NCBI GenBank assembly: GCA_900258555.1
Contig: LT984854.1
Location: forward strand, 2,562,083-2,599,737
From: an uncultured Desulfobacterium sp.
GTDB lineage: Bacteria; Desulfobacterota; DSM-4660; Desulfatiglandales; Desulfatiglandaceae
Reading direction: 5' to 3'
Length of the DNA stretch: 37,655 nucleotides
Shown here: positions 1 to 6,842 of the stretch, in pieces
Layout of the letters: every line of letters begins with the position of its first letter
Numbering within the stretch: position 1 is the first letter of the stretch
The notes under the pieces: generated by a model
What the model saw: the letters and a program-made list of their open reading frames with translations, nothing else
The model's database searches: none
Told to the model about the DNA's origin: nothing
Translations under genes and position numbers: made by a program

Positions 1-143
1 TTCTCCTTTTTTTAATTGGTTTGTCGTAAAACCCTTATAAAGGAAAAGCGCCTTTTTTTCGACAAGTTATAATTTTACACAAAAGATTTTACACTACCGC
101 TTCTGAGGATGATATTGATAAATTAACGACATATGCAGTCATT

Positions 144-365
144 TTGGGGCGAGCGATCGCATGTGGTGTTGATACTGATGATGCTATGCGCCGGGTTGGG
201 GCTTGGATGGATAGGAAGTTCCCACCAGGATCATCAGATCAGAAAATCTACTTGCCGATTTTTATGAATGGCGTAAAGTATCATGCGGAACAACAAGCAA
301 ACGGCAAAAGTCCTGATACATGCTCACAAGTTAAAAGCACTTTCAATAAGATGCAATGGCCTTAG
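144..365 (+). CDS. Hypothetical protein, 5' end uncertain
   Basis: I do not recognise this protein. The listed start is a TTG with no clear ribosome binding site, giving 73 residues. The same frame is open upstream to position 30, just after a TAA at 27-29, and that upstream stretch reads like protein (it includes TTASEDDIDKLTTYAVI), so the real product may begin earlier or be a 5'-truncated copy. No ATG or GTG lies in the upstream extension, which passes through a T-rich run at 53-59 where a frameshift could hide. The product is basic and soluble with no signal peptide or membrane segment. It stands alone; the next confident gene is hipA on the other strand. Confidence 0.4.
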   Translation: MGRAIACGVDTDDAMRRVGAWMDRKFPPGSSDQKIYLPIFMNGVKYHAEQQANGKSPDTCSQVKSTFNKMQWP

Positions 366-880
366 AACTCCTAACCCGGCAGTCGAGCGGACGCGGGAAA
401 CGCTATGGTTTTAATCGGGCAGCGTAACGCGCGCCGCTCACTTCACCGTTATACCTGGAAAAATTCGCCACTATCTTTTCCAGGTACAAAAGAAGATCAA
501 AGGCAGCCTTGTAGATCGGCAGGTGTTCGTATTGGGCCAAAATGCGTCTCCAAAAAAAATCCGCGACCATGCCTCCGCCCTGGACCCGATTAAATACACT
601 TCTTCCGTCATTCCGGGCTTGACCCGGAATCCAGAATAATTACAGGCTGGTACAGAACTGGATGCCGGATCGGGGTCCGGCATGACGGCATTTTCCTATT
701 TACTTGCCGGGTTAATAAAATTTACGTAGAGGACAAACACCCGGATTATTGACTTTACCGGCCTACACTCCGAAATGGTCTTGACTTTTTCGGAATACCG
801 ATCGGGATGGTCGTCATGCAGTAACTTCTCAGAAAGCCTTTGCAAGTTCCTTGGCTTTCCATTTGCTGTAGTGATCATTC
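366..880. other. Intergenic region with one palindromic repeat
   Basis: No gene is supported here. Short open frames on both strands lack ribosome binding sites and protein-like composition. The one structured feature is the imperfect palindrome at 606-687. The right end abuts the 3' end of hipA. Confidence 0.6.
606..687. repeat. Palindromic intergenic repeat, two-hairpin type
   Basis: The left arm at 606-634 (begins CGTCATTCCGGG, ends GGAATCCAG) pairs with the right arm at 658-687 (begins CTGGATGCCGGA, ends CCGGCATGACG). Each arm also folds on itself: TTCCGGG with CCCGGAA on the left, TGCCGGA with TCCGGCA on the right. Several differences between the arms are compensatory, which suggests selection on the folded form or copying of a whole unit. 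Elements with a CGTCATTCCGG...CCGGAATGACG outline are common dispersed repeats in many proteobacterial genomes; copy number here cannot be seen. Confidence 0.7.
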
Positions 881-2110
881 TTAGATGGAATCCATACAAC
901 GAGCAAACGACGGATCCAACGCCCGTATTTCGGAATCAGAACAACCGACTGATGCGAAGTGGTCGCGCCAACCACCCACTTTCTCAACCAACTTTTCCAC
1001 AACCACCCTTGACTCTTCCCCGGATAATCCAAATCGGATCGCATGGCTCAGAGCGTTTTCCAGGGATGCCTCCCTGCCTCTTTTTCCAACCGACATGGCA
1101 AGGAAAAACTCTGTTGCCACTCCGGGCTGACTCAGAGATGGGACTATGTCATAGGCCGGGGACAATTTCAGTCCGGAATCATCGAAAAGAAACCCGTAAT
1201 TCCTGGGGTGGTCGTCCGTGTTGCGCACAAGAATATTGAACACCATACGCCGGAACAACTCTTTTATATCATTGACGGAAGTATGGCGGCGCATGGTGTC
1301 TGCGATAGCCCCATAATTCCAACTCAGACGGTCGGCCTCATCCCATTGCATGATGGAAAGGGCACTCAAAAAACCTTTCCGGACCCAGCCGTCTTTGTGT
1401 CTCACTCGGTCAAAACGCCGGACCAAAAGGACATCCTTGCCCCCTATGGATTGCAGATACATGGTCGGTACATTTATCCCGCATTTCCCTGCCAGTGTCA
1501 TGGCGGCGTATTCTATGCGGGGAATGTTCACGGAGTCGTTCCTGGCAGGAAACTTGGCGATCCATAATGCGTCCCGCCATTGGACAGTACATTTGGGCCG
1601 AGCCCCGCCCACACTGGTCCCCTGCCGCAAAAGGCGCATCAGATGATGAGCGACTTGTTCGCCCGTCTCGATTTTAAAGGCGGCATCCATAACCTCTTCC
1701 AGTCGGTTAAAATGGGGTGGTTCCAGGGCCGGTTCAGGATCATCAATGGTTGCCCGGAAATCAAGGTTCCCCACCCGGGTGGCATTACCATCCAAAAGGA
1801 AGTCCATCTCTGAAAGGACCTCAGGGGGGACTCTTCGTTCCGCTGCAATAACCAGGCGTCCCCAATAGTCCGGGGCCGCATCACGGAATGCACCATACAA
1901 TCCCTTGTTGGTCGCTACTTCGCGGGGCATGGCGCCAAGAGGCAGGGCCGCCGGATCCACCGGCAGGGCGTTCTTTCTCTCCAAATACCTCCGGCCGTAA
2001 GCGAATGACCCAATCCCCGCATCGCTTTCATGGGTGAAAATTCCCGCTGGGACCGCCAGTGTTTCTCCGGGCAAATAAATGAAAACCACGACCTTCTTTT
2101 GCGTCATCAT
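881..2110 (-). CDS. hipA: HipA-family serine/threonine kinase toxin
   Basis: This 409-residue HipA-like protein kinase would be the toxin of a HipBA module. HipA of E. coli phosphorylates glutamyl-tRNA synthetase and triggers growth arrest; the target here is unknown. Visible family features are the glycine-rich loop GTSVGGARPK (164-173), a likely ATP-anchoring lysine in WIAKFP (K186), the catalytic loop NTDDHPRN (297-304) and the metal-binding AYD (319-321). The length is close to E. coli HipA (440). The ATG at 2110 shares one base with the TGA of the upstream hipB (TGATG), so translation is probably coupled and the antitoxin is made first. All key kinase residues are present, so the gene looks functional. 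Confidence 0.92.
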   Translation of the reverse strand: MMTQKKVVVFIYLPGETLAVPAGIFTHESDAGIGSFAYGRRYLERKNALPVDPAALPLGAMPREVATNKGLYGAFRDAAPDYWGRLVIAAERRVPPEVLSEMDFLLDGNATRVGNLDFRATIDDPEPALEPPHFNRLEEVMDAAFKIETGEQVAHHLMRLLRQGTSVGGARPKCTVQWRDALWIAKFPARNDSVNIPRIEYAAMTLAGKCGINVPTMYLQSIGGKDVLLVRRFDRVRHKDGWVRKGFLSALSIMQWDEADRLSWNYGAIADTMRRHTSVNDIKELFRRMVFNILVRNTDDHPRNYGFLFDDSGLKLSPAYDIVPSLSQPGVATEFFLAMSVGKRGREASLENALSHAIRFGLSGEESRVVVEKLVEKVGGWRDHFASVGCSDSEIRALDPSFARCMDSI

Positions 2111-2454
2111 CAGAAGTCCAAATCATCACCGGTCTTAGAACGTCTCACCCGTTTTGGAAGCCTTCGTTGTTCCAGGTACATACCCAGATTGTCCTTTTCC
2201 GGATGGACAATTTCCAGAAGGTCCTTTTCAAACCCCAAGGCCCACAAGGCGGATGCCAGGACCGCAAGAGAAACACCCGGATCGCCGTTTTCCAGCCGAG
2301 ACAGGGTCTTTCGGGTCACAAACATTCTGGAAGCCAAATCATCAAGGGTCATCTCACGCCGTTTTCTGGCCACTCGGATGTGGTTCCCCAACTTTGAAAC
2401 AGTATCAACCAGTTCTGGAGGAAGACCAAACTGAGAAGGCGTTCTTTTGGTCAT
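2110..2454 (-). CDS. hipB: HipB-like XRE-family antitoxin and repressor
   Basis: This 114-residue DNA-binding protein would repress its own operon and neutralise HipA. A Cro/cI helix-turn-helix covers about residues 25-80, with the recognition part near FVTRKTLSRLENG. The basic tail KRVRRSKTGDDLDF resembles the flexible antitoxin tails that proteases recognise. I chose the ATG at 2454 because AAAGGGG lies just upstream; the frame extends to 2511, but that extension covers the promoter. It is first in the operon, and its stop overlaps the hipA start. A consensus promoter lies directly upstream, flanked by two copies of a TAAGG(G)TAATT motif that may be operators. Confidence 0.88.
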   Translation of the reverse strand: MTKRTPSQFGLPPELVDTVSKLGNHIRVARKRREMTLDDLASRMFVTRKTLSRLENGDPGVSLAVLASALWALGFEKDLLEIVHPEKDNLGMYLEQRRLPKRVRRSKTGDDLDF

Positions 2455-2475
2455 ATAAAACCCCTTTAAACTTAT

Positions 2476-2527
2476 TAAGGGTAATTTATGACTCAATAAA
2501 CAATCTGTCAAGTCTTATAAGGTAATT
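2476..2527. promoter_or_regulatory. Candidate HipB operators: direct repeat around the promoter
   Basis: TAAGGGTAATT (2476-2486) and TAAGGTAATT (2518-2527) are near-identical copies 42 bases apart, about four helical turns. One overlaps the -10 box and the other lies just beyond the -35 box. Paired operators in phase on one helix face suit a dimeric XRE repressor that bridges or bends DNA, as E. coli HipB does. The assignment is inferred from position and repetition only. Confidence 0.4.
2483..2511 (-). promoter_or_regulatory. Sigma-70 promoter of hipBA
   Basis: On the minus strand TTGACA (2511-2506) is followed by 17 bases and TAAATT (2488-2483). The -10 box lies about 30 bases ahead of the hipB ATG, a fitting position. 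The -35 box is perfect and the spacing optimal. Confidence 0.7.
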
Positions 2528-2760
2528 CGCGGGACAGGCAGAGAGAATGCAGGTACAAGCGGGCTGACGTACTATGGGGTTATTCGGGAAAAATTTCGTG
2601 CTCATTCTGCCGTTCAATGGAATGACATCTGCGATGTCCTGATCCAGTGGAAAGCGAGGGCCCCTAGGCTTAACTCAATAAGTCCGGTCAGCCGGGCAGT
2701 GGGCTCTTTCATGCTTGAATATCTGAGACTTATTCACTCATCTTAAGAACGCACGACCAC

Positions 2761-3681
2761 TCACCCGATCTTATCCATAAAATGTTTAATTTCCGTGGCC
2801 TTTTTAAGCCCCTCAACCCATCGCACAGGGAGTTGTTCCCTGCCCAAATGAGCGCCGAGGACTGTGGCCACCATCATGCCGCGTGCGGCATTATCTCCGC
2901 CGGCCATGACTGCCTGGACCAGGGCCTCTGCGAGCTCATACTCGTACTTCGCGATAAGGTGGACGACCCCGGGAAACGCTTCCGGTGTGTGACAGGATTG
3001 CCCGAAACGAACAATAGCAGAAACACTTTTCTCTGACTTGGACGCCAGTCCCCTTTCAGTCCACTCTGCGATCGGGGAATCTGAAAATCTTTCCTCAACC
3101 ACTTCCACGGCCGCAACCGAAGGAGCAATTCCCCTGAGCGTCTTCCAGGCGACCCGGGCAAAAAATTCCGCGCTGTCCACCGTGAGAGGATCACTATGGG
3201 TCATTGCGGTCTGAGATCGCGCGGCAGTAATCAGTTGATCCAGGTTGTCACGACAGCATAGAAACAAGGGAGAAATCCGGGCTGCACCAGCCAGATCATT
3301 AGAAGGGGAGCCGGAATGTTCAGGCCCCCTACCCTTTGCAAAGTTTCCTATAGTCCCCTTGGTGGCCTCGTCCATGTATCCGTTATAATCCTTGAAAAGC
3401 TCCTGCCAACGGCGTGAAAAATCCAACAGATCAAATCCGTTGCAGGCGGAAACAGACTCCAGGAGGACCAATGTCTGATCACCGTAATGGGTAAAACCAC
3501 CCTTTTCCCTGTTGGCATGATAAGGGCTTTTTTTGGGACTAAGCAGATCCTCTATTCGTCCATACTCGGCGGCCAGTCTGGTAGTGTCATAAATCCAGTG
3601 CACCCCCAGGGCCAGAGAGTCTGCAACAAATGAACACAGTACCATATCTTCTGATTTATCCCGCATAATCGAGGCACGCAT
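2761..3681 (-). CDS. ADP-ribosylglycohydrolase family protein
   Basis: This 306-residue protein belongs by sequence to the ADP-ribosylglycohydrolase (DraG-like, COG1397) fold, all-helical hydrolases that remove ADP-ribose from proteins or small molecules using two magnesium ions. Family landmarks are the N-terminal GVHWIYD (26-32), FTHYGDQTLVLLES in the place of the usual TDDT segment, and a late AGGDNAARG in the place of GGDTDT. The second aspartate pair is therefore altered, as in a divergent subfamily, and substrate cannot be guessed. The start is uncertain: ATGs at 3681 and 3666 both lack a good ribosome binding site. It sits alone, between hipBA and a MNT/HEPN pair, so a role in reversing a toxin-type modification is possible but unproven. 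Confidence 0.82.
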   Translation of the reverse strand: MRASIMRDKSEDMVLCSFVADSLALGVHWIYDTTRLAAEYGRIEDLLSPKKSPYHANREKGGFTHYGDQTLVLLESVSACNGFDLLDFSRRWQELFKDYNGYMDEATKGTIGNFAKGRGPEHSGSPSNDLAGAARISPLFLCCRDNLDQLITAARSQTAMTHSDPLTVDSAEFFARVAWKTLRGIAPSVAAVEVVEERFSDSPIAEWTERGLASKSEKSVSAIVRFGQSCHTPEAFPGVVHLIAKYEYELAEALVQAVMAGGDNAARGMMVATVLGAHLGREQLPVRWVEGLKKATEIKHFMDKIG

Positions 3682-3985
3682 TGTAGATTTTTGTTTTCAT
3701 ATTTTCATGCAAGTTAGCCATTCCCTGACACACACTCGGCATAAGCCGCGCCGCCAATAACCCTGCTGCCTCAGCGCCTCCGGGCTTTTCGGCATCGGTT
3801 TAATGGGGGTTAGCCATTATTTTTTAATGATTCTCCTAAATTGAAAAACAACCTTGTTCTATGACATATAAATTTGATTATTTACGGTCCCCCATTACGC
3901 ACATGCTCCTATACAGTAAAATTGGCGTTAAAAGATGCAATCCCTTCCCGATTCGTTCACTGTAGCTCAATGCCATAGACTTGCC
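3682..3985. other. Intergenic region with a spaced 10-bp direct repeat
   Basis: No gene is seen. GTTAGCCATT occurs at 3713-3722 and again at 3809-3818, bracketing GC-richer DNA than its AT-rich flanks. This could be an old insertion with target duplication, or two copies of a dispersed motif: the same decamer occurs inverted at 6400-6409. Confidence 0.5.
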
Positions 3986-4396
3986 TCACCGAGACAATAG
4001 AGTTTCCATCAGTGCGATGAAACCAGTACCTTGGTCAAGGAATACCTCGACCTCTTCTGCATCGAAGGTGCGGAGAGGCTGGTAATCGCCTTCATGACGA
4101 CTGTCAAAAATCTTGTTATAGAATTTACCCCAGCCTGGCTCCACGATGCCTGCCCTTATGAGGTTTTTATGGAGAGCTGCCTTCACCGCTGTATGCTTTT
4201 TAAATGAGTGTCCTTCTTTCAGCAATACCGCTGTCAAGGCATAAAAGCAGCCATAGTAAAGATTTCGCACTGCCGGTGTATATCTTCCTGAATTGTATTC
4301 GCTCCGAGCGGTTTCCATGGATTCACGGGCCTTCTCCATCCAGTAACTTATCAATGTTGCTTTATGGCCTTTATCAATAGGGCTTTTTTCTGTCAT
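3986..4396 (-). CDS. HEPN-domain protein (UPF0332 type), partner of a MNT nucleotidyltransferase
   Basis: This 136-residue helical protein matches the HEPN/UPF0332 pattern: an N-terminal helix with YWMEKARESMETA, a helix containing NLYYGCFYALTAVLL, and the signature DSRHEGDY (98-105). HEPN proteins are often RNases or toxins. In HEPN-MNT modules the HEPN toxin is silenced by AMP transfer from the MNT partner. It is translated from an ATG that overlaps the TGA of the MNT gene (ATGA), so the two are co-translated. The module is complete and both key motifs are intact. A toxin role is known for the family, not shown here. Confidence 0.85.
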   Translation of the reverse strand: MTEKSPIDKGHKATLISYWMEKARESMETARSEYNSGRYTPAVRNLYYGCFYALTAVLLKEGHSFKKHTAVKAALHKNLIRAGIVEPGWGKFYNKIFDSRHEGDYQPLRTFDAEEVEVFLDQGTGFIALMETLLSR

Positions 4397-4740
4397 TGGA
4401 TTGGGACTCCCTCCCTTTTGATTTCCTCATGGATCGGGAGAACCGTGCATATCCCCTCCTGCCAATCGTAAACCGTGTTGACCACAATACTGATCACGAC
4501 ATCATGCTTCATCTCTACGTCAAAAAGTGCTTCAATGATTGCGTGTCGCTCCTTCCAGTGAAGAGGTTTACCCGTCAACAGAAGTAGATCAATGTCTGAT
4601 TCCTTGTCGCTATCCCCACGCGCCTTCGAGCCGAAGAGTATGACATCCCTAACAGGAAACCTTGTTTTGAGAATTTTTGTGGCCGCCCTTATGGCGTCTT
4701 TCTCGTTTTTTCTGAGGGTCAGATCGTCAAGAATTCTCAC
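4393..4740 (-). CDS. MNT-family minimal nucleotidyltransferase (antitoxin)
   Basis: This 115-residue protein is a minimal nucleotidyltransferase of the DNA polymerase beta superfamily. The active-site signature is clear: GSKARG (37-42) followed by SDID (48-51), with aspartates D49 and D51 as metal ligands and E63/D67-type acidic residues further on. In HEPN-MNT pairs this enzyme AMPylates the HEPN toxin and acts as antitoxin. I chose the GTG at 4740 because AGGAGG lies eight bases upstream; the GTG at 4749 would sit inside that ribosome binding site. The antitoxin is first and the toxin second, with a four-base overlap, the usual order. Confidence 0.87.
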   Translation of the reverse strand: MRILDDLTLRKNEKDAIRAATKILKTRFPVRDVILFGSKARGDSDKESDIDLLLLTGKPLHWKERHAIIEALFDVEMKHDVVISIVVNTVYDWQEGICTVLPIHEEIKREGVPIQ

Positions 4741-5215
4741 CGAGATCACCTCCTATGTTTCACTTCTGAACAAGCTATTGTGTGCGGGCGCTTCGCCTCT
4801 TTGTCGCCCCGCAAGCCTGGCCACCTCGGGCCAACTCACCACTTCTCTTGAAAAAACGCCTGCCGCGCAGAAGCCAGGAGAGCGAGGTAGTCCTTTGTCC
4901 AGATCAATCGTTCCTTTTGACGGTCATGGCGGTCGGCCCTTCACTGGGTTTTTCCAGTCATTATACGTCTGCTGTGATAATCGTCAAGCAGAAGGGGGCT
5001 ATTGTGTGGTTGCCGATGGGAAAAAGCGTTCCGACATCGCTTGCGGCGTACCTTCGATGCATAGATCCTCCTCTCGCTGAAGCTTGAAGAGAGAAGTTGG
5101 AAGTCAATGTCATTAACTTAACGATTAATAAAGCCTTACAATCCGGGTTTATCACCGTGAAGAAATTATTTTGAACCGCAGAATATTGAATAAAGCATGT
5201 CGAATTCAGAGTAAA
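4741..5215. other. Intergenic region, nothing assigned
   Basis: About 470 bases separate the MNT gene from the PIN gene. Open frames run across the middle on the plus strand (4592-5080 and 4782-5087), but they begin inside or antisense to the MNT gene and are not protein-like. Apart from the MNT ribosome binding site at the left edge I see no promoter, repeat or RNA here. Confidence 0.5.
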
Positions 5216-5623
5216 TCATTCCTGGAGGAGATCAATAAATTTTTTCGGTGTGACGATCTTGATGCCCATATAGTCTTCCACAGAAAGGAGCACCTTGTCT
5301 CCCGAAATGATGTAATCGGCCTTCAGCGCAACTGCACATTCTATGAATTTGTCGTCATCCGGGTCTTTTTCAATTAGATGCAGCTTCGGCGTCCTGGTTG
5401 TGAAAACAATATGAAACCCGGACGCAAAAATCCTCAGGATTTCCTCAAGCGCAGGTTCGTTTTCCAAGCCAAGACGGTGAAGTACCTTGACGTACTCATC
5501 TACAATATCTCTTGAGAGACAAATGAAAATTTGGCCTGTCTTCCACAGATCAATGATCTTCCTCGGGTTGCCGCCAAAAAATGAGGAGATAAAGACATTG
5601 GTATCAACGACCGCTTTGATCAC
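5216..5623 (-). CDS. PIN-domain toxin of a type II toxin-antitoxin pair
   Basis: This 135-residue protein is a PIN-fold nuclease of the COG1569 putative-toxin group. The acidic metal-binding residues are in place: D7 in VVDTNVF, E43 in DIVDEY, the cluster DPDDDKF (D88-D91) and D109 in IISGDKV. Such toxins usually cut tRNA, rRNA or mRNA; the target is unknown. Translation starts at a GTG (5623) that overlaps the TGA of the ribbon-helix-helix antitoxin by four bases (GTGA), showing tight coupling with the antitoxin made first. All active-site positions are conserved, so it should be active. Confidence 0.88.
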   Translation of the reverse strand: MIKAVVDTNVFISSFFGGNPRKIIDLWKTGQIFICLSRDIVDEYVKVLHRLGLENEPALEEILRIFASGFHIVFTTRTPKLHLIEKDPDDDKFIECAVALKADYIISGDKVLLSVEDYMGIKIVTPKKFIDLLQE

Positions 5624-5865
5624 TTTCGTCCCCTTACATCTTTAATCGCCTGCTCAATGTCAAGGGGGCCAATATTGCGGGAAGCTAATTTTTTGCCGAC
5701 TCGTCCCCATAGATCATTAATATATACTCCTATGTCGCGGTTGCGGACATAATCCTCCAGTAACTCACGGACTATCTCGCTTGTGGTCTTGCCCTCGGCC
5801 TTTGCGAGGGTATTGACCTTCTTTTTTAACTCAGGTTCTATGCGGACGATCATTTGTGTGGACAT
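5620..5865 (-). CDS. Ribbon-helix-helix antitoxin
   Basis: This 81-residue protein begins with a typical ribbon-helix-helix domain: the strand TQMIVRIEPEL followed by two helices ending around RELLEDYVRNRD. Its C-terminal half would wrap the PIN toxin. I chose the ATG at 5865 because GGGGG precedes it; the frame extends to 5940, but that extension covers the promoter and reads as a chance hydrophobic stretch. It is first in the operon and should repress it. A perfect 15-base palindrome 27-42 bases upstream of the start is the natural operator candidate. Confidence 0.87.
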   Translation of the reverse strand: MSTQMIVRIEPELKKKVNTLAKAEGKTTSEIVRELLEDYVRNRDIGVYINDLWGRVGKKLASRNIGPLDIEQAIKDVRGRK

Positions 5866-5892
5866 GCTAACCCCCGAATAAAAGATAAATCG

Positions 5893-5907
5893 TATATACA
5901 GTATATA
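5893..5907. promoter_or_regulatory. Palindromic operator candidate for the RHH/PIN operon
   Basis: TATATAC-A-GTATATA is a perfect palindrome around one central base, just upstream of the antitoxin start. Ribbon-helix-helix repressors bind short palindromes of this kind at their own promoters. The AT-rich context could also hold the -10 box, so binding would block RNA polymerase. This is inferred from symmetry and position. Confidence 0.55.
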
Positions 5908-6842
5908 TAGCAAGACTAATCCTGTCAATATACTATTCACGATAACCCCTGTGATCTATGTGACTCCCTGCCCAGATCTGGTTCCGCAGTATTGGGTAGC
6001 ACTCAGCGGAGTGGCGCCAGGCCGGGCTGTGTGAGACATGTTTTTTGTTATCTCTCACCCACTTTGCTGGAGAGGCACAGGGGGCGCAGACAGACAGGCC
6101 CACAGTACCTGAGAGTCTGTCGAACAAAGCTCCTTCAACCTTAGCAATAAGGCCACGGGGCGGCGGAGATGCTGGAGGAAAGGGGCCTGAACAGGGGGGA
6201 ACCTGTTACAAATGAAAGGCTGTCAAGTTTTCGATCCTATTTGGCAAAGCGCCCCATAATTCATCCTGGGAAGAGCAGGTTGCGATTGGCGTTTAGCTGT
6301 CAGTTAAAAAATTTCAACATTACGACAACTTCAATAATTGCACCCGGTGGGTGAAGATGTAAATTGGTACAACATCTTTAATTTTTTAAGCTAACGGCTA
6401 ATGGCTAACAGCTAAAAGCCTTTTTTAGGATTATAAATGCCTTTTCCGCCGAATATTAGAAAATGGAAGCGTTAACTTTTTGATATTCAATATTATTTAT
6501 GGTATTAACAACTAACATTTGGTATCGGTGGCAAACGATAGTGCCAAGCAAGAACTCGTTTAAGGGAGTGCGGATCTGTTTAGTTTATTAATAGTAAAAG
6601 TCCGGCGAATCTAATTGAACCACCTTAAGGAATTTAAAATAATAGTCCCCCTTATATAATTTATACAATTGATTCTTCACACTTTGGTTTGTTTTAAAAA
6701 TGGGGTGGAAGACCTTTTTTACACGGTCCGGCATCTCGGATTCCCTGGGATATTCTACCAGACCAGGTTGGAACGACACCATCTAAAATCTTGGATACAA
6801 GTCTTTCACAACAGTTTTGGACATCAGTGAAGGAAGGCTATT
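5908..6842. other. Long intergenic region, mostly unassigned
   Basis: More than 900 bases hold no gene I can support. The left part (about 5940-6260) is GC-richer and could be a remnant of older coding or mobile DNA, but I recognise no family in any frame. The right part is AT-rich. It includes a tandem heptamer array (6390-6417) and a 64-codon minus-strand frame (6588-6782) that lacks a ribosome binding site. The glgP ribosome binding site (AGGAAGG) lies at the right edge. Confidence 0.5.
6390..6417. repeat. Tandem heptamer repeat, four copies of GCTAAYR-like unit
   Basis: The units are GCTAACG, GCTAATG, GCTAACA and GCTAAAA, followed by GCC. The reverse complement contains GTTAGCCATT, the decamer that occurs twice near 3713 and 3809, so the array and those copies probably belong to one dispersed repeat family of this genome. 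Confidence 0.6.

Noticed and set aside
775-1239. 154-codon plus-strand ORF opposite hipA
   Set aside because: It lies antisense to the well-supported hipA gene, has no ribosome binding site and no protein-family resemblance.
3713-3818. Integron attC site
   Set aside because: The GTTAGCC repeats are direct, not inverted, and lack the paired core sites of attC; no integrase is present.
5933-6127. 64-codon minus-strand ORF upstream of the RHH antitoxin
   Set aside because: It has no ribosome binding site and a cysteine-, serine- and histidine-rich chance composition. I looked for group II intron or transposase remains and could not recognise any.
6588-6782. 64-codon minus-strand ORF before glgP
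   Set aside because: Composition is weakly protein-like, but it lacks a ribosome binding site and any recognised family, so I left it out as a gene.
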